The notes below the pieces were generated by a model. The model worked only from the letters and a program-made list of their open reading frames with translations, did no database searches and had not been told where the DNA came from. From JAXHUA01 sp034189695 (GTDB lineage: Bacteria; Chloroflexota; Dehalococcoidia; E44-bin15), in assembly GCA_034189695.1 (NCBI GenBank), contig JAXHUA010000108.1:1-14433 (forward strand): a stretch of DNA of 14,433 nucleotides, given 5' to 3'. Below are positions 1 through 5,786 of this stretch, in pieces. The position numbers were made by a program, and so were the translations under genes. Within the stretch, counting starts at the first letter, position 1. Every line of letters starts with the position of its first letter.

Positions 1-1
1 G

Positions 2-802
2 CTCGAAGCCCGCGGCTACAAAGTGAACCTGGTGTCGGACATCTCGACAACCGCCCTTCGACAGGGTCTGGTGGCTGGCGATGTCGATATCTGCGCCGAG
101 TATACCGGTACAGCCTGGATGACCCATCTGGGCCATGAGTATGAGGTCGGGACGGACAACAACGAGCTGTACGAACTGGTGAGAGACGAGGAAGAGGGCA
201 ACGACATCATATGGCTTGACCCGATATGGAACAACAACGCGTACGTGCTGGTGTCGTGGTCGGACTTCGCCGATGACAACGGACTGGTGACGCTCTCCGA
301 CCTTGCCGAGTACTACCGCCAGATGGATGGCGAAGTGAGGACATACGTCGACTTCGAGTTCTCCACGCGGCCGGACGGGCTGCCGGCGCTTGAGGACTTC
401 TATGACTTCGAGGTTAAGGAAGCCTACCTGTTGACCGGCGCGGCGGGCACGTCTCTGCTCGGTCTGGAGAACGACGAATGCGATATTGCCATGGCGTTCG
501 GTACGGACGCGGCAATCGCGGAACATGGCTGGCACGTCTACAGCGACGACCTGTCCTTCTTCCCGCCGTATGACCTGACGCCGAACATCCGCAAGGACGT
601 GCTTGACAAGTACCCTGAGATCGAGGACATCCTCAATGAGCTGGTGGCCGCTTTCCCTGGCGGTGGCGAGGAGGCGACACCTGAGATAGTGGCTGACTGC
701 CAGGTAGTGTGGCAGGAACTCAACGCGAGGGTTGACATCGACAAGATGGAGCCCGATGAGGTTGCTCAGGAGTGGCTGGAGGACGCCGGACTGCTGGACT
801 GA
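2..802 (+). CDS. Glycine betaine/choline-type ABC transporter substrate-binding protein (OpuAC family), 5' partial
   Basis: The reading frame is already open at base 2 and runs to a TGA at 800-802, so the N-terminus (lipoprotein or export signal and first lobe) lies outside the window. The visible part resembles the OpuAC/ProX/OpuCC binding domain. It has a region with LRQGLVAGDVDIC followed by the EYTGTAW signature near the window start, then a DIAMAFGTDAAI segment and FFPPYDLTPNIRKDVLDKYPEI near the C-terminus, the usual hinge and closing elements. Family proteins capture quaternary-amine osmolytes outside the membrane and hand them to an ABC permease, whose genes probably lie upstream. The protein is rich in Asp and Glu, as is common for secreted binding proteins. 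The exact ligand (betaine, choline or carnitine) cannot be read from the sequence. Confidence 0.88.
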   Translation, partial: LEARGYKVNLVSDISTTALRQGLVAGDVDICAEYTGTAWMTHLGHEYEVGTDNNELYELVRDEEEGNDIIWLDPIWNNNAYVLVSWSDFADDNGLVTLSDLAEYYRQMDGEVRTYVDFEFSTRPDGLPALEDFYDFEVKEAYLLTGAAGTSLLGLENDECDIAMAFGTDAAIAEHGWHVYSDDLSFFPPYDLTPNIRKDVLDKYPEIEDILNELVAAFPGGGEEATPEIVADCQVVWQELNARVDIDKMEPDEVAQEWLEDAGLLD

Positions 803-868
803 GACACGTGCTTGACGCCGTCGAATGGCGTGTTGATTTGAACGGACTCCGTTGTTGCTGAGAGGGGC

Positions 869-897
869 GGCCCCCCGAAACTGGCGAAGGGGGTGCC
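869..897. repeat. Imperfect GC-rich hairpin in the 803-1011 intergenic region
   Basis: In the 209-base gap between the binding protein and the photolyase, bases 869-876 can pair with 890-897 (3 pairs, one mismatch, 4 pairs, 13-base loop). A short palindrome, AACGGACTCCGTT, lies at 841-853. No T-run follows either, so neither is a clear intrinsic terminator. I found no convincing promoter for the photolyase in this gap. Confidence 0.25.
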
Positions 898-1011
898 CTG
901 GGACGGTATTGGCCCTATCCGATGGGTGTGGGCCGTCGGGTTCGTTGTCCGCGTCGGCGACCAAGGGCAGCGCACGACTGATTGGTAGTGCAGCGGGGAG
1001 TGTGACGGGCC

Positions 1012-2382
1012 GTGAATGACAAGCGTGTCAGGGCGTTGAGGGAGGGAGTGTGCAAGCGGCCGGGTGCGGTAGCCTATTGGATGAGTCGCGACCAGCGCGC
1101 CGGCGACAACTGGGCGCTGCTTCTGGCGCAGCGCATCGCTTTGCAGCACAGAGTGCCGCTGGTGGTCGTCTTCTGTCTCGTCCCGAGCTTCCTTGGGGCG
1201 ACGATGCGGCAGTACGGGTTCATGCTCGGGGGTCTGGAGGAAGTTGAGCGGGATCTTGCTGAGAAGGACATACCGTTCTATCTGGTGCAGGGTTCCCCCG
1301 AGGAGGCACTGCCGGATTTCGTGAAGATGCACGGGATAGGGGTGCTGGTCACCGATTTCGACCCGCTGCGTATCAAGAGGAAGTGGAAGGAAGGCGTTGT
1401 CCGCAGGGTGACCGTCCCATTCCACGAGGTGGACGCGCACAACATCGTGCCTTGCTGGTGGGCCTCCCGAAAACAGGAGTATGCCGCGCACACCTTTCGG
1501 CCGAAGGTCAGGCGTGCGCTGCCGGAATTCCTCGATGAAGTGCCTCCGGTGAAAAAGCATCCATATCCTTCGAAGGAACGGATGCATATGGTCGACTGGG
1601 ATGGGGTCCGGGTGGCCCTCCCGGTCGACCGTTCCATTCCGGAGGTTGACTGGGTGAAGCCAGGGGAGAAGGCCGCGCGCCAAAGGATGGAGGCGTTTCT
1701 GGCGGAGAAGCTGGCCACGTATGACGAGAGTCGAAACGATCCGAACAGAGATGGACAGTCCAGCCTTTCGCCGTACCTGCACTTCGGGCATATCTCAGCG
1801 CAAAGGGTGGCCATTGAGGTGACGAGGCGCGGGCTTGATAGGACACTGGCTGAGCCGTTCCTTGAAGAGCTGATCGTCAGAGGTGAGCTGTCTGACAACT
1901 TCTGCTTTCATAACCCCCGGTATGATTCTGTCGAAGGTTTCCCCGAATGGGCGAGGAGGACGCTCGAGGAGCATCGCGCTGACAGGAGGGAGTATGTCTA
2001 CTCCGCAGAGCGATTCGAGAGGGCCGAGACGCACGACGAGCTGTGGAACGCGGCGCAGAGGCAGATGGTCGTCTCGGGGAAGATGCATGGGTACATGCGG
2101 ATGTACTGGGCCAAGAAGATACTGGAATGGACCGAGTCTGCGGAGAAGGCGCTTGACGTTGCGTGCTACCTCAACGACAGGTATGAGCTTGATGGGAGAG
2201 ACCCCAACGGTTACGTCGGCGTCGCCTGGAGCGTGGGCGGCGTGCACGACAGGGCGTGGGCCAGTCGAGCGGTGTTTGGGAAGATCAGGTACATGAGCTA
2301 CAAGGGGTGCAGGTCGAAGTTCGATGTGGACGAGTACGTAGCGAGATGGTCTTCAGTCAAGCCTGAGCCGGTGTCGCCCTGA
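1012..2382 (+). CDS. phr: Class II deoxyribodipyrimidine (CPD) photolyase
   Basis: This 456-aa protein matches the usual length and motifs of class II CPD photolyases, which use FAD and blue/near-UV light to split cyclobutane pyrimidine dimers. Near the N-terminus, residues about 22-37 contain YWMSRDQRAGDNWALL, the hallmark opening of the antenna-binding alpha/beta domain, followed by VVVFCL and YGFMLGGLEEVE. The C-terminal FAD domain carries GRDPNGYVGVAWSVGGVHD and then FGKIRYMSYKGC, again class II signatures. The start is GTG at 1012 with a modest GGGAG 11 bases upstream; no better in-frame start is near. TspO begins 41 bases after the stop on the same strand, suggesting one transcript. It could in principle be a cryptochrome-like derivative, but the conserved repair-type motifs favour an active photolyase. 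Confidence 0.95.
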   Translation: MNDKRVRALREGVCKRPGAVAYWMSRDQRAGDNWALLLAQRIALQHRVPLVVVFCLVPSFLGATMRQYGFMLGGLEEVERDLAEKDIPFYLVQGSPEEALPDFVKMHGIGVLVTDFDPLRIKRKWKEGVVRRVTVPFHEVDAHNIVPCWWASRKQEYAAHTFRPKVRRALPEFLDEVPPVKKHPYPSKERMHMVDWDGVRVALPVDRSIPEVDWVKPGEKAARQRMEAFLAEKLATYDESRNDPNRDGQSSLSPYLHFGHISAQRVAIEVTRRGLDRTLAEPFLEELIVRGELSDNFCFHNPRYDSVEGFPEWARRTLEEHRADRREYVYSAERFERAETHDELWNAAQRQMVVSGKMHGYMRMYWAKKILEWTESAEKALDVACYLNDRYELDGRDPNGYVGVAWSVGGVHDRAWASRAVFGKIRYMSYKGCRSKFDVDEYVARWSSVKPEPVSP

Positions 2383-2423
2383 GGAGGTGGGGCGAGTCGT
2401 GCTGGCGGAAGGATGGTGCTGTG

Positions 2424-2954
2424 ATGTCGGACAAACAGGCAACTCTGGATGAGCAGGTGCGGGGTGCTGGGAGGGCAAGGTGGCTCGACGTGGCCAAGCT
2501 GGTCGGGAGCATAGTAGTATGTGAGGCCGCGGGCGGCGTGGGTTCGATCTTCACCGCGCCGGCGATAGCAACGTGGTACGCCGCGCTCGACAAGCCGGGG
2601 TTCACACCACCGAACTGGCTGTTCGCCCCGGCGTGGACGACGCTCTTCCTGCTGATGGGGATCGCGGCCTTCCTGGTCTGGCGCAGGGGTCTGAGGCACC
2701 CGGGGGTCAGGTTGGCACTCGTCATCTTCGGCGTCCAACTTGTCCTCAACGTTCTGTGGAGCGTGGTCTTCTTCGGGCTCAAGTCACCGCTTGGCGGCGT
2801 GGTGGAGATCTGCTTCCTGTGGGTGGCGATAGTGCTGACCATCGTGGCCTTCTGGAGGGTTTCGGTTGCCGCCGGTGTCCTTCTACTGCCGTACATGGTG
2901 TGGGTGAGCTTCGCCGCGGCCCTGAACGTCTCAGTGTTCATTCTGAATCCGTAG
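2424..2954 (+). CDS. tspO: TspO/MBR family membrane protein (tryptophan-rich sensory protein)
   Basis: This is a 176-aa membrane protein of the TspO/peripheral benzodiazepine receptor family, whose members bind porphyrins and in some bacteria promote their light-dependent breakdown or regulate pigment genes. After a hydrophilic leader of about 20 residues come five predicted membrane segments. The family signature appears as WYAALDKPGFTPPNW at about residues 51-65, then FAPAWTTLFLLMGIA, and QLVLNVLWSVVFFGL in the third to fourth helix. The leader is longer than in many TspO proteins. ATG 2424 is chosen; an adjacent in-frame GTG at 2421 is equally possible, both served by GGAAGGA at 2407-2413. 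It follows the photolyase by 41 bases and precedes the Stay-Green homologue, so its neighbours fit a light/tetrapyrrole role. The ligand and activity are not proven by sequence. Confidence 0.93.
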   Translation: MSDKQATLDEQVRGAGRARWLDVAKLVGSIVVCEAAGGVGSIFTAPAIATWYAALDKPGFTPPNWLFAPAWTTLFLLMGIAAFLVWRRGLRHPGVRLALVIFGVQLVLNVLWSVVFFGLKSPLGGVVEICFLWVAIVLTIVAFWRVSVAAGVLLLPYMVWVSFAAALNVSVFILNP

Positions 2955-2984
2955 GACGGCTGGCATTCGCACATGGAGCGCCGC

Positions 2985-3016
2985 TTGACATAACAGTGGG
3001 CACCGTCAACTACAGT
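2985..3016 (+). promoter_or_regulatory. Candidate promoter of the Stay-Green homologue, with long spacer and inverted repeat
   Basis: A perfect -35 box TTGACA lies at 2985-2990. The best -10 match is TACAGT at 3011-3016, 20 bases away, longer than the standard 17. An inverted repeat TTGAC...GTCAA (2985-2989 and 3005-3009, 15 bases between) overlaps the -35 box and spacer. Long spacers with dyads are typical of MerR-family activators, but nothing here identifies a regulator. If used, transcription would start near 3023, which excludes the GTG at 3015 and favours the start at 3087. Confidence 0.4.
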
Positions 3017-3075
3017 GGTGTTGCGCTGGTGGTGGGTGGGCAACAGAACGGTGACTGTAGCGGTGGTCTTGGGAA

Positions 3076-3082
3076 GGGAGGG
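3076..3082 (+). promoter_or_regulatory. Ribosome binding site deciding the SGR start
   Basis: GGGAGGG lies 4 bases before GTG 3087, within a run of G-tracts. The upstream in-frame GTG at 3015 has no comparable site, so 3087 is the preferred start. Confidence 0.6.
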
Positions 3083-3086
3083 TGGA

Positions 3087-3581
3087 GTGAGCCGTTTGAA
3101 GCCAGAGAAGCTGCACGTGCGACACGCTTCAGGTGTCGGGGTGGGGGAGCCGCTGGTGCCGCGGTGCTACACGTTGACGCACTCGGACACCACGGGTGAC
3201 CTGTATCTGACGGTGGCCCGGCACCATGACCGCAAACAGGTCTCAGGGCTGTACACGCGCCTGATGAGGGATGAGGTGTTGGCGGAGTGGGGTGTGGAAC
3301 ATGACCAGCCGTCGCTACACATCCATTGCCACGTGAGCGGGGGTCTTGTGCTGGGGACCGCTGGCCTGCGCGATGCCATCTTCCGCCGGGAGCTGCCGCT
3401 GGTGCTTGAGGCGATCCGACTCGGCGACAACGGGCTTTTTGAAGCGCGCCCCGAACTGAACCGGGCACCTATCCTGGTGCACTTTCACTCGCCCAAGGCA
3501 TGCTACAACAGGACTGAGCAGTGGGGCACGCCGGGCGAATACGAGGTCACAGGCGGCGCGGGGCAGCATGAAGGCGAGTAG
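3087..3581 (+). CDS. SGR: Stay-Green (SGR) family protein, putative chlorophyll Mg-dechelatase
   Basis: This 164-aa protein matches the Stay-Green family, known in plants for removing Mg from chlorophyll a to give pheophytin a. Conserved blocks are PRCYTLTHSD (residues 25-34), RLMRDEVLAEW (58-68), SLHIHCHVSGG (about 74-84), FRRELPLVLEAI and PILVHFHSP. Counting from GTG 3087, the conserved His, Asp and Asp fall at 32, 34 and 62, the same numbers I recall as catalytic in a characterised bacterial SGR from an Anaerolineae genome. The plant cysteine-rich tail is absent, as expected for bacterial or SGR-like forms, and there is no signal peptide. The frame also opens at GTG 3015, but that extension is not SGR-like and lacks a ribosome site. 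It lies 132 bases after TspO and converges on the crotonase 36 bases away. Family assignment is strong; the substrate in this organism is inferred. Confidence 0.92.
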   Translation: MSRLKPEKLHVRHASGVGVGEPLVPRCYTLTHSDTTGDLYLTVARHHDRKQVSGLYTRLMRDEVLAEWGVEHDQPSLHIHCHVSGGLVLGTAGLRDAIFRRELPLVLEAIRLGDNGLFEARPELNRAPILVHFHSPKACYNRTEQWGTPGEYEVTGGAGQHEGE

Positions 3582-3617
3582 GCTTGCCGCGGAGCTCAAG
3601 ATACCGTGCGGCTCCTC

Positions 3618-4445
3618 CTACTTGCCGCCGGTGCGCTGGCCGTGCCGGCCCACCTTGCCCTCGGCGAACGTAGCCGCCCCCGCCTGCGGCGTGACGTCGC
3701 GCAGCTCGGTGAGCGCCCCGAGCTCGGCCTCGATGAAGTACGCCTCCCCCAGGTCATGGCCGTAGCTGCGCAGCACTGATTCCTTGTCCGTGCGGATGGA
3801 ACCCTGGGGGTGCTCACAGATGAGTTCGGCGAGTTCAGTCGCTCGCTCCATTAACTTGTCCACGGGCACCACCTCGGTCACCAGCCCGAATTGAAGGGCC
3901 TGCTCAGCGTCGATCACCCTGCCGGTGATAATCAGGTCGAGGGCGCGCCCCAGGCCGATGATACGGGGAAGGCGCACGGTACCTCCATCGACGAGGGGGA
4001 CGTTGAAGCGGCGGTTGAGCATCCCGAATCTGGCGTTGTCGGCGGCGATTCGGATATCGCACCACGTGGCAAGCTCGAGACCGCCGGCGATGCACCAGCC
4101 GCTGACGGCGGCGATGGTGGGTTTGAAAATATCGATGCCCCTGGTATAGCCCATGTACCCCAGACTGTTGTAGTTCTGGACCCGCGCTTTGTCCACGTCC
4201 CTGACCAGGCTGCGCGGCTGCACCGCCGATAGCTTGGAGACGGCCTTCAGGTCCGCTCCGGCGCAGAAGGCCTTGTCGCCGGCACCGGCGATGATGCTCA
4301 CGAACGCTTCGTCGTCGTCGCGGAAAACGCGGTAGGCCTCGGTGAGCAGCTCTCCCGTCTCAGGGTCAACGGCATTGCGGACCTCGGGACGGTTTATGGT
4401 GATGTGGAATACGTGACCTCGCCTCTCGTACAGAACCTTGGACAT
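3618..4445 (-). CDS. Enoyl-CoA hydratase/isomerase (crotonase) family protein
   Basis: This 275-aa protein is a crotonase. It shows the N-terminal NRPEVRNAVD, the first oxyanion-hole segment FCAGADL at residues 60-66, and the second GWCIAGGLELATWCDIRIAA at about 116-135, where Glu124 fits the first catalytic glutamate of enoyl-CoA hydratases. The second catalytic glutamate (normally in a FGQPE-type motif) is not evident: the segment reads FGMLNRRFNVPLVDGG at 140-155, a pattern I associate with a crotonase subgroup of unclear substrate. It probably acts on an acyl-CoA in the cytosol. The start ATG at 4445 has GGAGGG on its own strand 8 to 9 bases upstream; an ATG two codons earlier sits too close to that site. 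A good promoter at 4501-4529 rules out the longer TTG start at 4529. It is divergent from the cation transporter. Confidence 0.88.
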   Translation of the reverse strand: MSKVLYERRGHVFHITINRPEVRNAVDPETGELLTEAYRVFRDDDEAFVSIIAGAGDKAFCAGADLKAVSKLSAVQPRSLVRDVDKARVQNYNSLGYMGYTRGIDIFKPTIAAVSGWCIAGGLELATWCDIRIAADNARFGMLNRRFNVPLVDGGTVRLPRIIGLGRALDLIITGRVIDAEQALQFGLVTEVVPVDKLMERATELAELICEHPQGSIRTDKESVLRSYGHDLGEAYFIEAELGALTELRDVTPQAGAATFAEGKVGRHGQRTGGK

Positions 4446-4500
4446 TGTCATTCCCTCCACGGCTGTGAAGGCCCATGCCGTGTATGCGCCAACGCGCCAG

Positions 4501-4529
4501 ATGCTATCATCATCTCCAGTCTGTGACAA
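4501..4529 (-). promoter_or_regulatory. Promoter of the crotonase gene
   Basis: On the minus strand, TTGTCA (4524-4529, five of six to consensus) is followed after exactly 17 bases by TAGCAT (4501-4506), preceded by TGA, giving an extended -10. The predicted start of transcription is near 4494, leaving a leader of about 50 bases before ATG 4445. Confidence 0.55.
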
Positions 4530-4623
4530 GTGTGAGATGGAGACCGGCGAGGTTCGAATTCAGAAAGGGGCTATCGGCACTTCGTGTATTGGGCCGTCGC
4601 GACACGGGTCGGTCGCTGGCCGA

Positions 4624-4652
4624 TTGCAGGCTTGAGCGCGGTGTACTATAGT
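4624..4652 (+). promoter_or_regulatory. Promoter of the cation diffusion facilitator gene
   Basis: TTGCAG at 4624-4629 and TATAGT at 4647-4652 (five of six to consensus) are separated by 17 bases. Transcription would begin near 4659, so the gene should start at ATG 4681 and not at the in-frame GTG 4651. Confidence 0.5.
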
Positions 4653-4680
4653 GGACGGACAAAGGAGTCTGACAGGCGCA

Positions 4681-5595
4681 ATGCAGAGCGAAAGCGGCTC
4701 AATGCGGGTCACGGTAATGGGGCTGTTCCTCAACCTGTTCCTCGCAGCGCTCAAGCTGAGCATTGGACTGGTATTCGCTTCAGCGGCGCTGATAGCGGAC
4801 GCCGTGCATTCCATCTCAGACCTGGTGACGGACGTGGTCGCCATCATAGGCATTCGCCTTTCGAGCCGGCCTGCGGATGAGAGTCACCCCTACGGGCATG
4901 GCAAGCTTGAGACCATGGCTGCCTCCTTGATAGGCATCGCTCTGTTGGTCGTCGGGGGACTCATTCTCTGGAACGCAGGTCTGTCGCTCTACCGGCAGGA
5001 GCAGAACATCCCAGGGTACCCCATGCTCATTGCCGCGGCGGTGTCCATAGTGGCCAAGGAGTGGATCTATCAGGTGACGAGGCGGGTAGCGCGTCGAATT
5101 GGCAGCGCGCTGCTCAGTGCCAATGCCTGGCACCATCGTAGCGATGCCCTCTCGTCCGTGGCGGTCCTTCTCGGGGCGATAGGTGGGCTTCTGGGGTGGG
5201 GGCAGGGCGACCAGGTGGCAGCCCTGGCGGTGGGGACAATCATAGTCGTGGTAGGACTGAACACCCTGTGGGGGCTCATAGTTGAGCTCGCCGAAGGCTC
5301 GGTCTCGGGCGCCGAGAGGGAGGCGATTGCGGAAGCGATAGAGGGCGTGCCGGGTGTGATAGCCTGGCACGACCTGCGGACTCGCCTGGTGGGCAGGGAA
5401 GTGTTCATGGACGTGAGCCTCCACGTGTCGTCGAGGCTCACAATAGTCGAAGCCCATGCGATATGCTCGGCAGTAGAGGAGGCTATTGAGAAGTCGCTGC
5501 CCCGGCCAGTCAACGTGGTTGTCCATTGTGAGCCCGAGGGAGAGGATGGCGACCATGATGCGGAGGATGCCTCGAGTGGGAGGACAGGGGCGTAG
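4681..5595 (+). CDS. Cation diffusion facilitator (CDF) family metal efflux transporter
   Basis: This 304-aa protein is a CDF exporter, which exchanges a divalent metal (Zn, Mn, Fe, Co or Ni) for protons across the inner membrane. The first membrane segment follows residue 9. TM2 carries ADAVHSISDLVTD, with His43 and Asp47 in the HxxxD metal position. The HPYGHGKLE loop is at 69-77, and TM5 holds NAWHHRSDA with His151 and Asp155. An HD/HD site suggests Zn-type specificity but does not prove it. After the sixth segment, a cytosolic domain with EGVPGVIAWHDLRTR and DVSLHVSSRLTI matches the dimerising C-terminal domain. A short acidic tail (EGEDGDHDAED) could bind metal. AAAGGAG at 4661-4667 is 13 bases from the ATG, a long spacing. 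It is divergent from the crotonase and probably monocistronic. Confidence 0.92.
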   Translation: MQSESGSMRVTVMGLFLNLFLAALKLSIGLVFASAALIADAVHSISDLVTDVVAIIGIRLSSRPADESHPYGHGKLETMAASLIGIALLVVGGLILWNAGLSLYRQEQNIPGYPMLIAAAVSIVAKEWIYQVTRRVARRIGSALLSANAWHHRSDALSSVAVLLGAIGGLLGWGQGDQVAALAVGTIIVVVGLNTLWGLIVELAEGSVSGAEREAIAEAIEGVPGVIAWHDLRTRLVGREVFMDVSLHVSSRLTIVEAHAICSAVEEAIEKSLPRPVNVVVHCEPEGEDGDHDAEDASSGRTGA

Positions 5596-5668
5596 AGTGG
5601 TCATGCAGTACTCCTGACGTACGGGCGCCCGGCCGTTTCGTCGGTGGCGAAGTTGGAGGAGCGCAGTG

Positions 5669-5698
5669 TTGACCAGGGGCGTGGGTGAATGGTATCAT
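5669..5698 (+). promoter_or_regulatory. Strong promoter-like sequence before a terminator
   Basis: TTGACC at 5669-5674 (five of six) and TATCAT at 5693-5698 (five of six) are separated by 18 bases, and the -10 box is preceded by TGG, making it an extended -10. Transcription should begin near 5705, only about 15 bases before the terminator hairpin. It may drive the MFS gene through an attenuator or make a very short RNA. Confidence 0.55.
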
Positions 5699-5719
5699 CT
5701 AGCATATGATGCGAAACCA

Positions 5720-5757
5720 AACGGAGCCTGCAGGGTCAGGCTCCGTTCTTTTGTTTT
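5720..5757 (+). terminator. Rho-independent terminator
   Basis: ACGGAGCCTG (5721-5730) pairs perfectly with CAGGCTCCGT (5737-5746) over a 6-base loop, with an extra A-T pair at 5720/5747, and is followed by a T-rich run to about 5757. It lies 126 bases after the cation transporter and 30 bases before the MFS start, so it can end the upstream transcript and also one begun at the promoter at 5669-5698. Confidence 0.85.
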
Positions 5758-5786
5758 CTCTCTAACGGCTCCGAGCCTCGCACGCA

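Noticed and set aside
1017..1030. Inverted repeat TGACA-AGCG-TGTCA at the photolyase start
   Set aside because: It is short, lies within the coding sequence and has no match to a LexA or light-regulator operator that I can support.
766..1791. 341-codon minus-strand open frame opposite the photolyase
   Set aside because: It overlaps a gene with clear class II photolyase motifs, has no recognisable domain and is rich in Arg/Pro/His, as expected for an antisense frame in GC-rich DNA.
3015..3086. Longer N-terminus for the SGR homologue from GTG 3015
   Set aside because: The 24 extra residues do not look like SGR, have no ribosome site, and the start would lie at or before the predicted transcription start.
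4446..4529. Longer crotonase N-terminus from TTG 4529
   Set aside because: The extension overlaps a good promoter for the gene and has no family similarity; GGAGGG supports ATG 4445.
4520..4536. TGTGACAAGTGTGA as a CRP-type site upstream of the crotonase
   Set aside because: It is a direct and not an inverted repeat, and it coincides with the -35 box, so chance is the simpler explanation.
4816..5604. 262-codon minus-strand open frame opposite the CDF transporter
   Set aside because: It is a shadow of a well-supported membrane protein gene, with no domain and a His/Arg-rich composition.
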